From the NCBI GenBank assembly GCA_963854835.1, contig OY978526.1, forward strand, positions 62,607,765 through 62,671,764: a stretch of DNA of 64,000 bases. The letters are read 5' to 3'. The notes below the pieces were generated by a model. That model worked only from the letters and a program-made list of their open reading frames with translations. It made no database searches and was not told the origin of the DNA. Below are positions 37,415 to 49,031 of this stretch, one piece after another. The translations under genes were made by a program, and so were the position numbers. Source of the stretch: Megamerina dolium. Taxonomy: Eukaryota > Arthropoda > Insecta > Diptera > Megamerinidae. Every line of letters begins with the position of its first letter. Position 1 is the first letter of the stretch.

Positions 37415-38023
37415 GCAGGATTACTGCAAAGAAGACGCATAATCTACACCAGAAGTAGGGAAAATATTAAAACAAATTCAACGCAAATTAGAATTAATTA
37501 ATATTAAAAGAATAATATAAAGATTAAAAATTAATAATAAAATTAAAAATAGCCATAGTAATGGAGAGAATAAAAACTGAAATTGAAATTAAAATTAAAA
37601 CAAATTAATAATTAAAAAATAGAAGAAAGCAATAGCGCATAATGCTTAATTAATTAATTAAAAACAAAGTGTAATACGAATTCAAAAGTATAGTAAACTT
37701 AAAAATAGAATTCCATTAATAATAGTAAAAAAAAATATTAAAAAAGAAACAATGTTAAAACTCATTTCAAATTTGTACATGCAAAAGAAATTCAAAATGA
37801 AGCTCAAAAAGTAAATTAAAATCAAATTAAAACAAGCAGATATAAATACTTAATTCAAAGTATGTTAACAATCGAGAATTCTGTGGTAAATGTATCGCCA
37901 GGATTCAAAATTGATTAAAAATCCATTCTAGGGTCTGGAACACCGAAGCTGGAGTGATGGCTGATGAAGTAGCCCGTGGGGCGAATTGGCTCAGTGTTTG
38001 GCCACCCGATGGTACGAATGGTA
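37415..38023 (-). other. Residual internal region after gag-protease
   Basis: About 600 bp between the end of the gag-protease frame and the polypurine tract. The part next to the stop (37920-38023) still reads openly in other frames. The rest is very AT-rich and coding-free. This is where pol would be expected; no RT, RNase H or integrase motif is present. Confidence 0.75.
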
Positions 38024-39853
38024 CTAGGGGCTGGACGGGTGGTTGAATGGGGACCAACAACTGCGGAACCGTTTGCGATGTCGTAGATTAGCAACCTCTT
38101 CGCGTAGATTTTTAAGATTTGAACACGACGGCAATTTCCCAGTCAACCTCTTCAGCACGAACGCATCCACCTTTATTGCGACTTCTGTGTCCATTGGAGA
38201 ACCAATTATTAAAGAACACATCTTTGACGAATGCGCCGTAACCACCTCGTTCAGACCTGTAACCTCCGTTCGAACGTCGCAAACAGGGAGGCGCAACCTA
38301 TTTCGCAAGCGCTCCGATATGAAGGTCGCCTCAGATCCCGAGTCAATTAAGGCACGAGCAGTAAACGTTGTGTTCCGGTATCGGATGTGGACTAAAGCCG
38401 TTCCAAGTAACACTGAACTATCTTTAGGTGTGTGATTGTGGATCTCTGAAACTTTATTCGGCACGCTTTTTGGCACCGTTTGCAGCTGAGAGGTGAATGA
38501 TTGTCGCGAGAGTTCCGCCGCCGCAGCTGACGTGGACGGAAGTTGTTCTCCACTGAGACTGGCTGCCTTTTCAAGCCTATGCAATAAGGTGTGATGCCTT
38601 TTATTACACGCGGAGCATGAATAAAGACTCTTGCAGGAGGTCGATTCGTGAGAGTTTGCTAAGCAATTGGTACAAAGTTTGTAGCTCTTCACGGCTTTAT
38701 AGCGATCATTCACTGAAAGCTTCAAAAAATCTGGGCAGGTGCGCAAATGGTGCATCTTCTGACACATTGGGCACTTTTGCTTCCGAACATTCACTTGGAA
38801 TGTGTGAATCTTTTGTGGATTCGCCGGGGACATATTGGAACTCCGAGCAGGAGTACATTGATTCGGCTGCCGATTCTGTGGTTGACTGAGTTGTCGAAAC
38901 CCACTCCGAATATCTAGAACCGATTCAAGAGTCTGGAATCGTTCAGTTAGGAACGTATCAAAATCTCTCCACCGAGGGATCTCACGCTTATTCCTAATAG
39001 ATTGCTCCCATAGGCACAGGGTGGTGTCGGGGAGTTTCGTTGAACACAAATACACAAAAATTGCGTCCCACTGACTGGTATCGATATCTAACAATTGTAA
39101 ATTGGTGATACAGTCATTGATTGTTCGTTGCAAGCGTTTTATATTCACACCAGTTTCGTGAACAACTGGCTGCAAATTAAAGAGAGCCTTCAATTGGATA
39201 TTGACGAGAATCCGCTTGTTCTCGTATCTTTCCTCCAGGTTGTGCCACGCAATGATGAAGCCATCATTGGTCAACGGAGTTGACTTAATAATATTGTGAG
39301 CTTCACCTCGAGTCTTCTGAAGAAGGTGGTACAACTTCTCTACGGGTGATAACCGGGCATTGTTCCGGTACAACGCGGTGAACATATCACGAAAGCTAGG
39401 CCACGACACATAATCTCCCGAAAAACATGCTGTGTCGCATGGTGGAAGCTGAATCGTTGGCATAGAATATTGTGGCGTTTGGCTCTCAGCCGGAGCTGGT
39501 GCCGCAACGGGAGACGACATGATAACCGTCAAATCGTGAAGATGCGCGTTGATGTTGGCTAGGCAACGAACATAAGCTAATTTAGATTCCTTATACTTTG
39601 CTTTAATCTGACCAAGGTTAGCGTCCTCGACTTCTTGAGTGATAATGGCTTGATATGCCGATTTTAATTCAACCCATGCCGCCTCGAACTCCCTCCTTTG
39701 AACTTCGAGGGCGCCTGCACTGTGAGTGTCCGTATTTATTAGCTGGAAATAAGTGTCAGTTTCAGTTATTTCCTCGACTGCAGCGTGAAAACGTTTGATG
39801 TTTGCCATGATAATGGTAGATCGCCAAAATACAGAACACAATGCTTCGAACAA
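38024..39853 (-). CDS. Gag-protease polyprotein of BEL/Pao element
   Basis: Intact 609-codon frame. The more natural start may be Met16 (39808), which gives 'MANIKRFHAAVEEI'; the upstream Met is the longest choice. Residues about 20-110 are helical and charged. About 130-330 form a DUF1759-like Gag core ('FSGDYVSWPSFRDMF', 'KLYHLLQKTRGEA', 'WHNLEERYENKR'). Zinc-knuckle Cys/His clusters follow at 361-373 (CPMCQKMHHLRTC) and 394-407 (CTNCLANSHESTSC), with a third partial one at 414-425. A retropepsin-like DUF1758 domain has its catalytic DSG at 504-506 ('ALIDSGSEATFISERL'). The frame leaves protease sequence after about residue 577 and stops at 609, which is the deletion or truncation point. 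Gag would assemble particles and package RNA; no polymerase is encoded downstream. Confidence 0.93.
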   Translation of the reverse strand: MFEALCSVFWRSTIIMANIKRFHAAVEEITETDTYFQLINTDTHSAGALEVQRREFEAAWVELKSAYQAIITQEVEDANLGQIKAKYKESKLAYVRCLANINAHLHDLTVIMSSPVAAPAPAESQTPQYSMPTIQLPPCDTACFSGDYVSWPSFRDMFTALYRNNARLSPVEKLYHLLQKTRGEAHNIIKSTPLTNDGFIIAWHNLEERYENKRILVNIQLKALFNLQPVVHETGVNIKRLQRTINDCITNLQLLDIDTSQWDAIFVYLCSTKLPDTTLCLWEQSIRNKREIPRWRDFDTFLTERFQTLESVLDIRSGFRQLSQPQNRQPNQCTPARSSNMSPANPQKIHTFQVNVRKQKCPMCQKMHHLRTCPDFLKLSVNDRYKAVKSYKLCTNCLANSHESTSCKSLYSCSACNKRHHTLLHRLEKAASLSGEQLPSTSAAAAELSRQSFTSQLQTVPKSVPNKVSEIHNHTPKDSSVLLGTALVHIRYRNTTFTARALIDSGSEATFISERLRNRLRLPVCDVRTEVTGLNEVVTAHSSKMCSLIIGSPMDTEVAIKVDAFVLKRLTGKLPSCSNLKNLREEVANLRHRKRFRSCWSPFNHPSSP

Positions 39854-42296
39854 TGAATGAGAAATGTTAATTACGTGTAATTCGAGAAATTACAGTAACA
39901 GAAAAAAAGAAATAGGAGAATTTGAATCGATTTGCTGATCGTATATCAGCTACTCGATTTCTCACTGACGTAATCTTTATTCAAGTTAAGCCTAGAACAA
40001 TTGGCAGGATGCCCGCGTATCAGAACGTATAAAATCTGATAACTTAGAATTAAAACGAACACCGTAATGTTTACCCCCCAACTCGAAAGAGTTCAGTGGT
40101 AATTACACGCGCAACGTAAAATGAATGTGATGGTAATTAATTGATTTTTAAGTTAAATGTAATTACAAATAGTTATTCACAATGATTTATTTTATTTATT
40201 TATTTATTTTTCTGATTTATGTAATAAATCGGAAAAAAAAAAGGAAGAAATAATTGAGCCGCAATAATTTATTTATTATAATGTGATGATCTATGTAATA
40301 AATCAAGAACAAAGAAAAATTATAATAATAATAAAAATATAAATAATTGAGACGCTCTAATAATATTTAACTTTATGTATATGTTGAAAATACTCGAGTA
40401 TGTGGAAACAATGTAATTGCACAACACAATACAAGAGATGTGTGTGTATATGTATGTGCAATCGAATATTGTAATTGTTGTTACTTGCTATGAAGAAGTA
40501 AAATAGCAATTTAATATGATTTTTGTAGGTAAATCTTATATGATATTATTGTTGTAGCTTACGTAGATAAGCAAAACAAACAAAAAAGAAAATAGGAGAT
40601 GGTATTGTTGATCATAAACAGATGCTACTAAGTATATGTGCTGAAATATATTGCCTTACTTGTTCTTGTCTACCGATGGTTAAGCAAGCCGAAGTAAATG
40701 TACATAAATATTATGCACGAATATGCAATATTGATGACAAGAGGTTATTGTTGCTTTCAATTGACTACAACAGTAATATCAAAAAAATAGAAATAGATTT
40801 GGGTAATCTAATTGTTGTATGTCGATGTACCACTTGCGTTTTATATAGATAAGTAAAAACAAAAGAAATATGTAAGAAGAGGTGCAGTGCTTCTTCTTTT
40901 TATTATGCGCGATCAAAGCAAGTAATTAAAGGAAGAAATAATTGTTGTTGTTTGGTAGGAGTCAATACAGCATAAATGATGATAAAAATGTGAAAATGAT
41001 CGTGTTGGTATTGAGGTACACAAGTATCACCAAATAATGAGAAAACGAGAGATCGACTCGGTATATTTTTATTTTTGTCTGTTTGCTTTGTTTTTTTTTT
41101 AATTTGCAAAGGCAATAGACGATGTTTGTTTCTATGTAATAATAGCAACAAAATTATGTCAATACAAGAAGAAAGCATAAGAAGACCAAAAAATAGAGAA
41201 TTCCTTGCAATTATATGTTGCTCTGTTATTCCCTCGTAGTGATTGTTAGTGTTGTTGACGTCACAGCTTAACAACAATGTCTTTCGTAGAAAGATAAGTG
41301 CGAGAGGATACCGATGGTACGAGTACAACGCACGTGTTGGATTTGTTTATGCCCAAAGAAATACCACCGAAAAGAAAAAAAAAAGATGTTTTCCTCTTTA
41401 TTTTGTTTTTGATGTTCTCACTCGGTTTTGTTAATATGACAACAGTATCTTTATCTACTAAATGTAACGATTCCTCCGAGAGTTTTCGCAAATTGTCGCA
41501 CTAGTAAAAAACAATAATAAACACCAGATTAGGAATCCTTCACAGGTGTGCTGTAGATGTAATCCAGTAACCGTAATGTAGAATGCTCAATAGTCGCAGT
41601 TGATAAAGAAAATTTAAAATTAATGCCAATCAAGTCTTGCTAAACCAGAAAGGTTATTACACTTTATACTGTAAGCATAAAAATTGCAAATGAGAACAAG
41701 AGGTGATACCAGACGCAGTTATCAATAAAACGCCTTATTGATTTCTTTTATCCTTTTTTATACTTTATTTGTCAAATTTAAAATTCACTGAGTACATACA
41801 CTGTGTAAAGCTAGGAAAAGTATTCCCACTAACTTTACTAACCAGTGCGTTGGGTGTAGCGCACACTCCAATATCTGAAAATATTGCACTTCTTATTTTC
41901 GCTGTCTCTTATTATAAAGAGAGAGAGATAGAGAGAGTACTGAGGATCAGTACATATAAAGAGTAAATATAATGCACTAATTTGACACGATCACCGTGTA
42001 ATGGCAGTATTAAAACAAATACAAAGATAAAGTCGAAATGTTCTGCTTGGCTGTTTGGTAAATAACTAGCCTGAGTATCAGGCAGTTATAAGAAATGTAG
42101 TAGAAAACAAATAGCACTTCTAGCTATATAATAATATACAATAAGCAAACAATTATCGGTGTGGTTAGCAAACCAGGTAGGCTCAAATCAGTAACGTGGT
42201 TAAATTTGTTTGTATCTTTCATACAAGAATAAACAGCGTACAAAAGGTGATGTTGTCACCTCGAGAACGTCCCTTGTATGTAACAACGATGCCGCA

Positions 42297-42535
42297 AAAT
42301 GTAAAAAATCTCGAATCCGTTAACGTTATTGGATGAACACCAATAAAGAAAATATAACATAAATTATTGTTGTAGTTTTTCGTTGGTGGAACACCAGTTA
42401 CAAAAAAGTCAACTGTAAAATGTAAAAATCGTGACTCCGTTAGCGTAATTAGATAAACGCAGACAAGTAAAATACAAAATATAACTTTTTGTTGTAGCTA
42501 TTCTTTGGTGGAACACCAGTTACAACAAAAAGTAG
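42297..42535. repeat. Tandem pair, 120-bp period, in element leader
   Basis: Units 42297-42416 and 42417-42535 share 'aaaatgtaaaaa', 'ccgttaacg/ccgttagcg', 'ttgttgtag' and 'ggtggaacaccagttacaa' in the same order, with moderate divergence between units. Confidence 0.85.
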
Positions 42536-42811
42536 AATATGTATGTTTGAGGAAAAGAAAAAAAAATAAAACGGGCAAGTACGAAGTACGTAAATGCTTT
42601 CGGACCCCAACAATAGAAACAAAGAATCTATATATATATATATTTTGCCAAATTTTATATTTTCAAATATCAAATATCATATATATATATATTCAATATC
42701 AACAACCGCAAGATAATACATATATGCAATATATAAGCAGGTCCGATATAGCGGAACACTTCCAAGTTGCAATTGGCAATATTGTATTTTGCCGTAAGCA
42801 AAAACAAACAT

Positions 42812-42843
42812 ATACGAATCAGCTATAATAGTCTGATTCGTAT
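42812..42843. repeat. Hairpin next to the primer-binding site
   Basis: Perfect 11-bp arms (atacgaatcag at 42812-42822 and its complement at 42833-42843) around a 10-nt loop, 80 bp inside the primer-binding site in the element's RNA leader. Confidence 0.9.
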
Positions 42844-42922
42844 GTATGTGTATTGAACCTGGTATCAGACCTGTTAACCACTTTTACCCTTAGGATACAG
42901 ACTTACCACCCGCTGCGAGCCT

Positions 42923-42940
42923 ATCCGGCTCGAAGGACCA
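42923..42940 (-). other. Primer-binding site, tRNA-Tyr type
   Basis: The plus-strand 18-mer ATCCGGCTCGAAGGACCA equals the 3' end of insect tRNA-Tyr including CCA (established knowledge, from memory of the tRNA). The RNA of this element, read on the minus strand, would be complementary to it. It lies 5 bp from the 5' LTR. Confidence 0.8.
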
Positions 42941-42945
42941 TAAAA

Positions 42946-43705
42946 TGAATGTGTGGGGATTGTTGCCGGTGGGCCGCCCGATGTAAAATTGCTGCCCTGG
43001 TATGTTGGTGAAGTTGCTGCTGTGGTTACCGCTGCGGTTGTTGTTGTGCCTGTTGACTGCGTCTCTTTCTTTTTCTGATCGAAGAATTTAATTAGTGGAC
43101 GTTTTTTATTGTTTCATCCACTTATCTTTGCACTGGCGATGATGATAATGATGATGATGATGATGATGTTGATGAAGTCAAAGACGTCAGACAAGGCACT
43201 TTTTCATATATTTATGGGAAAAAGCACTTGTTCTCTCTTCCTCCCTAATATTTTTAAATTAATTTTTCATTGGTATCTTAAAACTCTGTTGTTCGTTTGA
43301 TTCACTTTTGTAACAATTTATTTCTTTTACTTCTCTTCTTTTACAAAAAGGACCGAATTTCGTCGCGCACTGCACAGTGTATTTAAGGAACTCTTGAGAA
43401 CGAATGATTAACCAAAACCAAGAAAAGTTAAAAGAAACCAATCAGAAATATAATGCCTTTAGATAGAAAACTAAAACCAAAGACAAAGACAAAGAGAGAG
43501 AAGAAGAGAGAGTATAAGAGATGAAGTGCAATAAAAAGTAGAGAGAGGGAAAGTGGGAGGAAATTATTTCAAATTAAAAGGAGAGTGAACAGAGGAATAG
43601 GAAGAGCCGTCATACACGGTGATGCCAGACGGCATATTCAGTCCATTTCCCCAATTGACCCAAAAATACACCGGCAGTTCTGCGATTTTTACTCTGGCGT
43701 AAACA
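42946..43705 (-). repeat. 5' LTR of the BEL-type element
   Basis: 760-bp direct repeat of 36642-37401, one substitution (43350). In the element's own orientation it begins TGTTTACGCC and ends ACACATTCA, and it would contain the promoter. Confidence 0.97.
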
Positions 43706-43710
43706 CAGTT

Positions 43711-46700
43711 AAATATAAAATTAGTACCAAGTTGTATTAGTACCAATTCTCATATGCATACTTATTTGATTAACGATCGATGAACTTTTACATTTATAAA
43801 GTTATCGAATCTGCATAAATTTGACAAACGTTTAGAGGTCTCTACTAATCGATCCAATCTAGTCTATTCGTTACGTTATGTGTTCAAAAACACATTATAC
43901 ACTTTATATAATATTTTATTGATATAAAATACACAAAAACTCAAAAAATTGTTCAAAAATTTTACTATTTTCTACAATAGGCATTCTGTTCCAATCGATA
44001 TACCGAATTGATCTATTTTAATTTCTACGCCAAATTAATGACAAATCGTTTAATAGTAATTGATTGTATGAAATCATTATGACTTGTGCTCAAAACTGAT
44101 TGATTTTAGTAGCTTGAAGCTTTGACACTATTTTATTTTTCTGTATCTCTTTAAATACAAAGCGAATCATGCCCTACAGTAGAAATCATAGTTTTGCATA
44201 TTGAATGACTAAATTTGCTTTAGGCGAATGTTCGATTACACGATTCCATTGAAAATTATTAGTATTCGTAAATTTAAAATAAAAAGAGAAGATACATTGT
44301 TTCAATTGTCTACAAATCATTTCTATCGCGTACTTATGCTAAGTATTTGCATATATCTACCCTTCAATTCTTAGAAATCTTCAACAAAATTCCATTGAAA
44401 TAATTTATATACAAAAAAAATATTATATATAATAGTAATAATCTTACTAAAATTATACTTGGTTAAAGAAATAAAAGTGTATATATAAATGTAAGCAAAT
44501 GTGACTCACTTCCGATCATTTATGTAAATCGATCAGTCGTTAGATCGTACAAGAAACTTGTTTATTTGATTCACTTCGTGTGGAATAGAAAACTAAATTT
44601 TAAATAAGAATACGAAGAGCAGCTGTCAGATCAATTTGCAAATATTAAATGTGTGTTTTATTCAATTTTGAATCATCATTTGCTATAGTTGATCATGATC
44701 ATTTCACTAAACGATCAATTCAAAAGGTGTTGTTTGTACCACGATTACTACAAGTATACTTAATACAAAGAGCGAAAACTAAATATTGACAATGTTTATG
44801 TAAATGTTGAACATGTATCTCTCTCGTTTTTTTTTTGTTTTTGGCGTTTTATTGTACGTTCAAGTTTTTTTTTTCGATAATTAATTTTTAATTTATGATT
44901 TCCGTTTAGAATAAATTCGGATTTATATAGTCATGAAAAGAATAAAGACAAAAATAGTTAATGATGGAAAGAGAAGAATATAGGTCATAATTTTGTTGCA
45001 CTTATATACTGACGATAATGCATAGAACTTTGTTGGAGTAAATTTCTAACAAAATGCTTTTTGTGCAATAGTTGAAATTTGAAAATTTTCATTATAGATC
45101 AATTTTAACTGAGAACCGACAGAATCTGCGCTGGAAAAATTTTAGTAATTCACGAGAAAACCTGTTGGTTTTGTACATGTAGAAATGGAAGTGGCCAATA
45201 TTTAACTTACCATCTCTAGAAACACCTACACTGACTCTTGCAAATGAAACAAAATACCTCAGAACGATCGACCAAACCTCATAGATTGCAAAATTCGAAG
45301 AAATTTACTACCGATGAAATATCTACCAATATAGATCAAGGCACTAAATATTAAAACTATGAAAACAAAGTGGTGGAAGAGATAAAAGAAAGAGCAAGTC
45401 TTAGATCGGAGTAGCTGGAGAAGGGACATATTGTATTTATTTTTACACCACTTAGGAATACTAAATCAAAATGAGACCACACCAAAGGAGCTAGGAGCTA
45501 CAGAAGGTGGAATTTAATCATAGTTTCTAAGTTTTTGACTCGTACTAAACTACCGAACCGAACAGAACAGAAGATATGCGATATACTCTTGTAGAAGTGC
45601 TTACCGATCTTTGTTTTATTCATATCTTTGTTTTATGCATACTGCAACTGCCTTATGGAAGCTACTTGTATACCCTGACCTTGCTTCATGTACCATCCTC
45701 ACCGCATCCTAAGCCACCCAACGCCGATTTATTTAATTTTATGCAAATGACTTGAATGAAAAAGACTGGACAAAATACAATAACATTGATTCTATATAGT
45801 ACTACTTGACCTTATTGATCTTGAAAATACGTTGAAGATACCCTCAAAACGCGTCATGACTTTTAAAACAAGCTAATAAATAAATCGTTTAAATGTTACA
45901 TATTAGTAAAACTTCCCGTTAGTTGGACAATATAACATTGATTGAACTTTATTCTATATAATTAACAATGGTCCAAAAATTACCCCTAAACACGTTACAA
46001 CTTTTCCGACAACTTAATAAAAAAAACTTTAAACATATCACAATTCTGTAAAAAAAATTAGCATATTATTTATTTTAAAAATAGTCTATATTCATATTTC
46101 TTTAACAATAAAATGTAATTAGAATATTCATACATGTGTTTATGTGTCTGCATTCCATTTAAGACAAGAAACAAACAAAACAAAAAATACTAGAAGAAAA
46201 CAATTAATTGTTCATTCAAACTTTTAATTTGTATACGTATATTTTTTCTTTGCTTCGCTATTCCTGTCGATAGTTGCTGTTTGTTGTTTGTACATTTTAT
46301 TATAGGCGCACATTTGTTACTAATAATTGTATGTATTTTATGTAGACCAACTGGTTAGTCTCGACCATATTACCAATCGATGTTGATGTTTTTTTTCTCT
46401 TGCCTCTATTTTCCCATTCCATTATATCTCAAGCTTTAATAGTTCTGTTACATATATATATAATTGCCTACTGTTAAATGAATGTGCTGCAATGCAATAA
46501 ATGGCTGTTGTCCATGCCAAATGGAGCATACTATGTACGATACATAGGAAGAAGTAGTACAGTAAAAACTAATATAGACAAATTTGGTCAAAACAAAATA
46601 GATGGAAATTAACCCTAGCCTCAGCTGCTATCGTTAAATTTTGCATTCAGTGGCCCACTATCCTCGATCTTACATCCTGAAAGTATAGAATGTTTTATCA

Positions 46701-47861
46701 TCTGTGCAGTATTCCAATTAGTGATCGTTCACTATACCTGCAGAGTTTTTTAGTAACCACTTAGACAGAGAGTAGTTGTTTTTTATTTGCTAGCATTGTA
46801 TACTTTTATGATTATTTGGTGTGTTCCTCTCATGTACGTACGTATGTATTTGTATTTCTATAAAAATGTGTTTCTTTTTTGTTACTTTATCTATTCCACC
46901 GTCATTTTCAAATCAAATTTGCAGTCAATATCAATTCATTTCACAAAAAATAAATTGATCGTATATTGCCTACAATTGAAAAGCATATCAAAATTGGGAC
47001 ACATGTTGTTTCAATAAATGTACCTATGCATACATACTCAGTCATATATGTATACAATTTTATTATTATGAGTAGTTGAGGTAGTAATTATTATTGTGAT
47101 TGTTGATATTATTCTTTATGGTTGATTGAATTGATTGTTGATGTGGGAATTATTGAAAGAGCAAAAACAAAAAAAAAGCAAATGAATTATCTTCAGAAAT
47201 AAATTGTACTGGTGATATTGACATCATTATCACGATTAACGACATAAGTTTGGAGGATAATGTAAAGAAAAACTGATGCCAATTATATCTAATTTTATTA
47301 ATTAAATAATTTTACATTTACCACAAATTATATCCAACCGTGTACAAACCATTTTATTTTGCGACTATTTACAATTTTTTACTAAAAACTATAATTCAGT
47401 TTTTACAGAACTTCAGAGGTTTATGGATCATCTCTGACTATTACAAGTCACTTCTGAAGTCTACTATTAAAGCAGTTTTGAAGTCGCCGAACCAAATTTT
47501 AGACGTATGGTTTAAACTCTGACTTTGATGAATGCCTTCTGATGAAGATTTCTTTCTTAACTGACTAATTTTAACTCTTGGTGAATTCATCATTGAGTAC
47601 AAAAAATCCTAAAAATAAACTTGTACCTACGGACTTTTTAAAATCAAGTAGGCTCTAAAGATTTGAGATTTTTTAGAGAGTTAGTGATTTTTAAATTTAA
47701 TCTGCTCTCGGACCATCTTCACTGAATTGGTTAAACTTGGGTATCACTTTAGAAATTGTGTAGAACTGTGAAGAAAATATACGTAACAATATATAGCATA
47801 TTACTCATAATAAAATAATGTATACATAAATGTTTTTTATTTATACGTACATGAGTGCATG
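43711..47861. other. Intergenic DNA, mostly unrecognised
   Basis: No gene supported. Between about 45190 and 45300 a plus-strand frame reads 'PSLETPTLTLANETKYLRTI', which resembles the RT segment around 'KYLGVILD' in I-like LINEs, but it is too short to call. At 45980-46020 the words 'acgttacaacttttccgaca' match a stretch at 60823-60850, hinting at a shared old repeat. Confidence 0.5.
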
Positions 47862-48178
47862 AGGTGACGTAACTCAGTGGTTAGTGCGTTAGTCTTCTGA
47901 TCTGTAGGTCGTGGGTTCAATCCTCGCATGAAGCATAAATTTAACATAGAACAAATTTTTCTTTCGAACGGTACCCACCTGTTGGCAAGCAATTGGCAAT
48001 TCTTCCGGCTGTAACAACTTGTCAAGGAAAAGCTTCTAAAAGAACACTGTGACAAAACTCAGGGTGCTGCCATTCGGAACCGACTAAAATAAGTAGGTCC
48101 CTTCTAATACTGTCCAAAATTTTAACACGCATAACAGTAAACAGTACTGGAAGAGAAGTTTGGCCAAAGAGCCATATT

Positions 48179-48181
<3 letters not shown>
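47862..48181 (+). repeat. tRNA-derived SINE copy 3, running into microsatellite
   Basis: Head 'gtaactcagtggttagtgcg' (A box with one change), B box gggttcaatcctc and most of the body. The usual end 'ctttaagtgccacata' is missing: after 'gccaaagagccatatttatt' the copy passes directly into a (TA)n/(CA)n tract. Confidence 0.9.
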
Positions 48182-48250
<69 letters not shown>

Positions 48251-48255
48251 ATATG

Positions 48256-48331
<76 letters not shown>
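48182..48331. repeat. Compound (TA)n-(CA)n-(TA)n microsatellite
   Basis: About 80 bp of TA repeats with TG interruptions, then (AC)n from about 48265 to 48297, then (AT)n to 48331. All reading frames across it are repeat artefacts. Confidence 0.97.
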
Positions 48332-48333
<2 letters not shown>

Positions 48334-48515
48334 AGTACATATATGTATAGTATATACCCTATAAAATAATAAAGTAATAAACCCACACACGGATAGGAAA
48401 ACAATCAATGAAATTTAATATACCCTCGTACATACATATGTTATATTGGTACCTATTAGGGATTCCATTACCGCAAATGTGGGACCCCACTAAAATTTTG
48501 TCTTAAAAATGCCAG
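48332..48515. other. Short unique spacer
   Basis: AT-rich spacer between the microsatellite and the next SINE. Nothing recognised. Confidence 0.6.
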
Positions 48516-48526
48516 TATTGTCACTA

Positions 48527-48898
48527 GTGGGTGCCGTAGCTCAGTGGTTAGTGTGTTCGCCTTCTGATCTGTAGGTCGTGGTTCAATACCCGGCTGATGC
48601 ATAACAAATTTTATATCGAAAAGATTTTTCTTTCGAATGGTACCCACCTGTCGGCAAGCAATTGGCAATTCTTCCGACAGTAACAACTTGCCATGAAAAA
48701 GCTTCTAAAAAGAACTCTGTGACAAAGCTTAGAAAAAGTGATGTCACAAGTGTTCTGCCGTTCGGAACCGGCTAAAATAAGTAGGTCCATTCTAATACTG
48801 TCCAAAATTTAAGACGCACAACAGTAATAGAAGAGAAGCTCGACCAATGAGCCCTTTGGGGCTTTAAGTGCCACATATTTATTTTATTTTTTTTTTTT
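48527..48898 (+). repeat. tRNA-derived SINE copy 4, full length with TSD
   Basis: Best full-length example: head 'gtgccgtagctcagtggtta', B box region 'gtggttcaatacccgg', body, then 'ggggctttaagtgccacata' and a T-rich tail with TTTA units. An 11-bp duplication (tattgtcacta) lies at 48516-48526 and 48899-48909. Confidence 0.96.
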
Positions 48899-49031
48899 TA
48901 TTGTCACTAAATTTTCGAGATTAATTTGAAAGTATAATTTTCATGAAAAATTCATCGATTGTATTTATAAATATCAAAAAGTCGAAGTCGCATTGTTAAT
49001 TATTGTACATTTCTTTAGCAATACATTTTAA

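Larger units (their letters stand above)
39854..42922 (-). other. Exceptionally long leader of the BEL-type element
   Basis: About 3.07 kb separates the primer-binding site from gag, far more than the few hundred bases usual in BEL/Pao elements. It is AT-rich and holds internal duplications: a tandem pair with 120-bp period at 42297-42535, and a shorter pair with cores at about 40212 and 40286. An 11-bp-arm hairpin lies at 42812-42843. A 141-codon frame on the gag strand (41328-40903) has a hydrophobic 'LLMLSSCIDIILLLLLHR' stretch but no recognised domain. Confidence 0.7.
36642..43705 (-). mobile_element. BEL/Pao-type LTR retrotransposon lacking pol
   Basis: Complete 7,064-bp insertion: two 760-bp direct repeats that start TG and end CA, flanked by the 5-bp duplication cagtt (36637-36641 and 43706-43710). 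Gag-protease lies on the minus strand, so the right LTR is the 5' one. Beside it is a primer-binding site matching the 3' end of tRNA-Tyr (42923-42940), and beside the left LTR a polypurine tract (37402-37414). Between protease and polypurine tract there are only about 620 bp, so reverse transcriptase, RNase H and integrase are absent. The LTRs differ at one base seen by eye (A at 37046, G at 43350), so the insertion is young. It must have been copied with enzymes supplied in trans. Confidence 0.95.

Noticed and set aside
38043..38435. 130-codon plus-strand frame
   Set aside because: Shadow of the gag-protease frame on the opposite strand.
45190..45300. RT-like words 'PSLETPTLTLANETKYLRTI'
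   Set aside because: Only one short motif with several mismatches to the LINE consensus; too weak to annotate as an element.
48084..48408. Four overlapping frames with Tyr-Ile and Cys-Val or Thr-His repeats
   Set aside because: Produced by the compound TA/CA microsatellite after the SINE.
48527..48600. Possible genuine tRNA gene
   Set aside because: A and B boxes are present, but the anticodon stem does not pair properly and the sequence is the head of a repeated SINE with target duplications.
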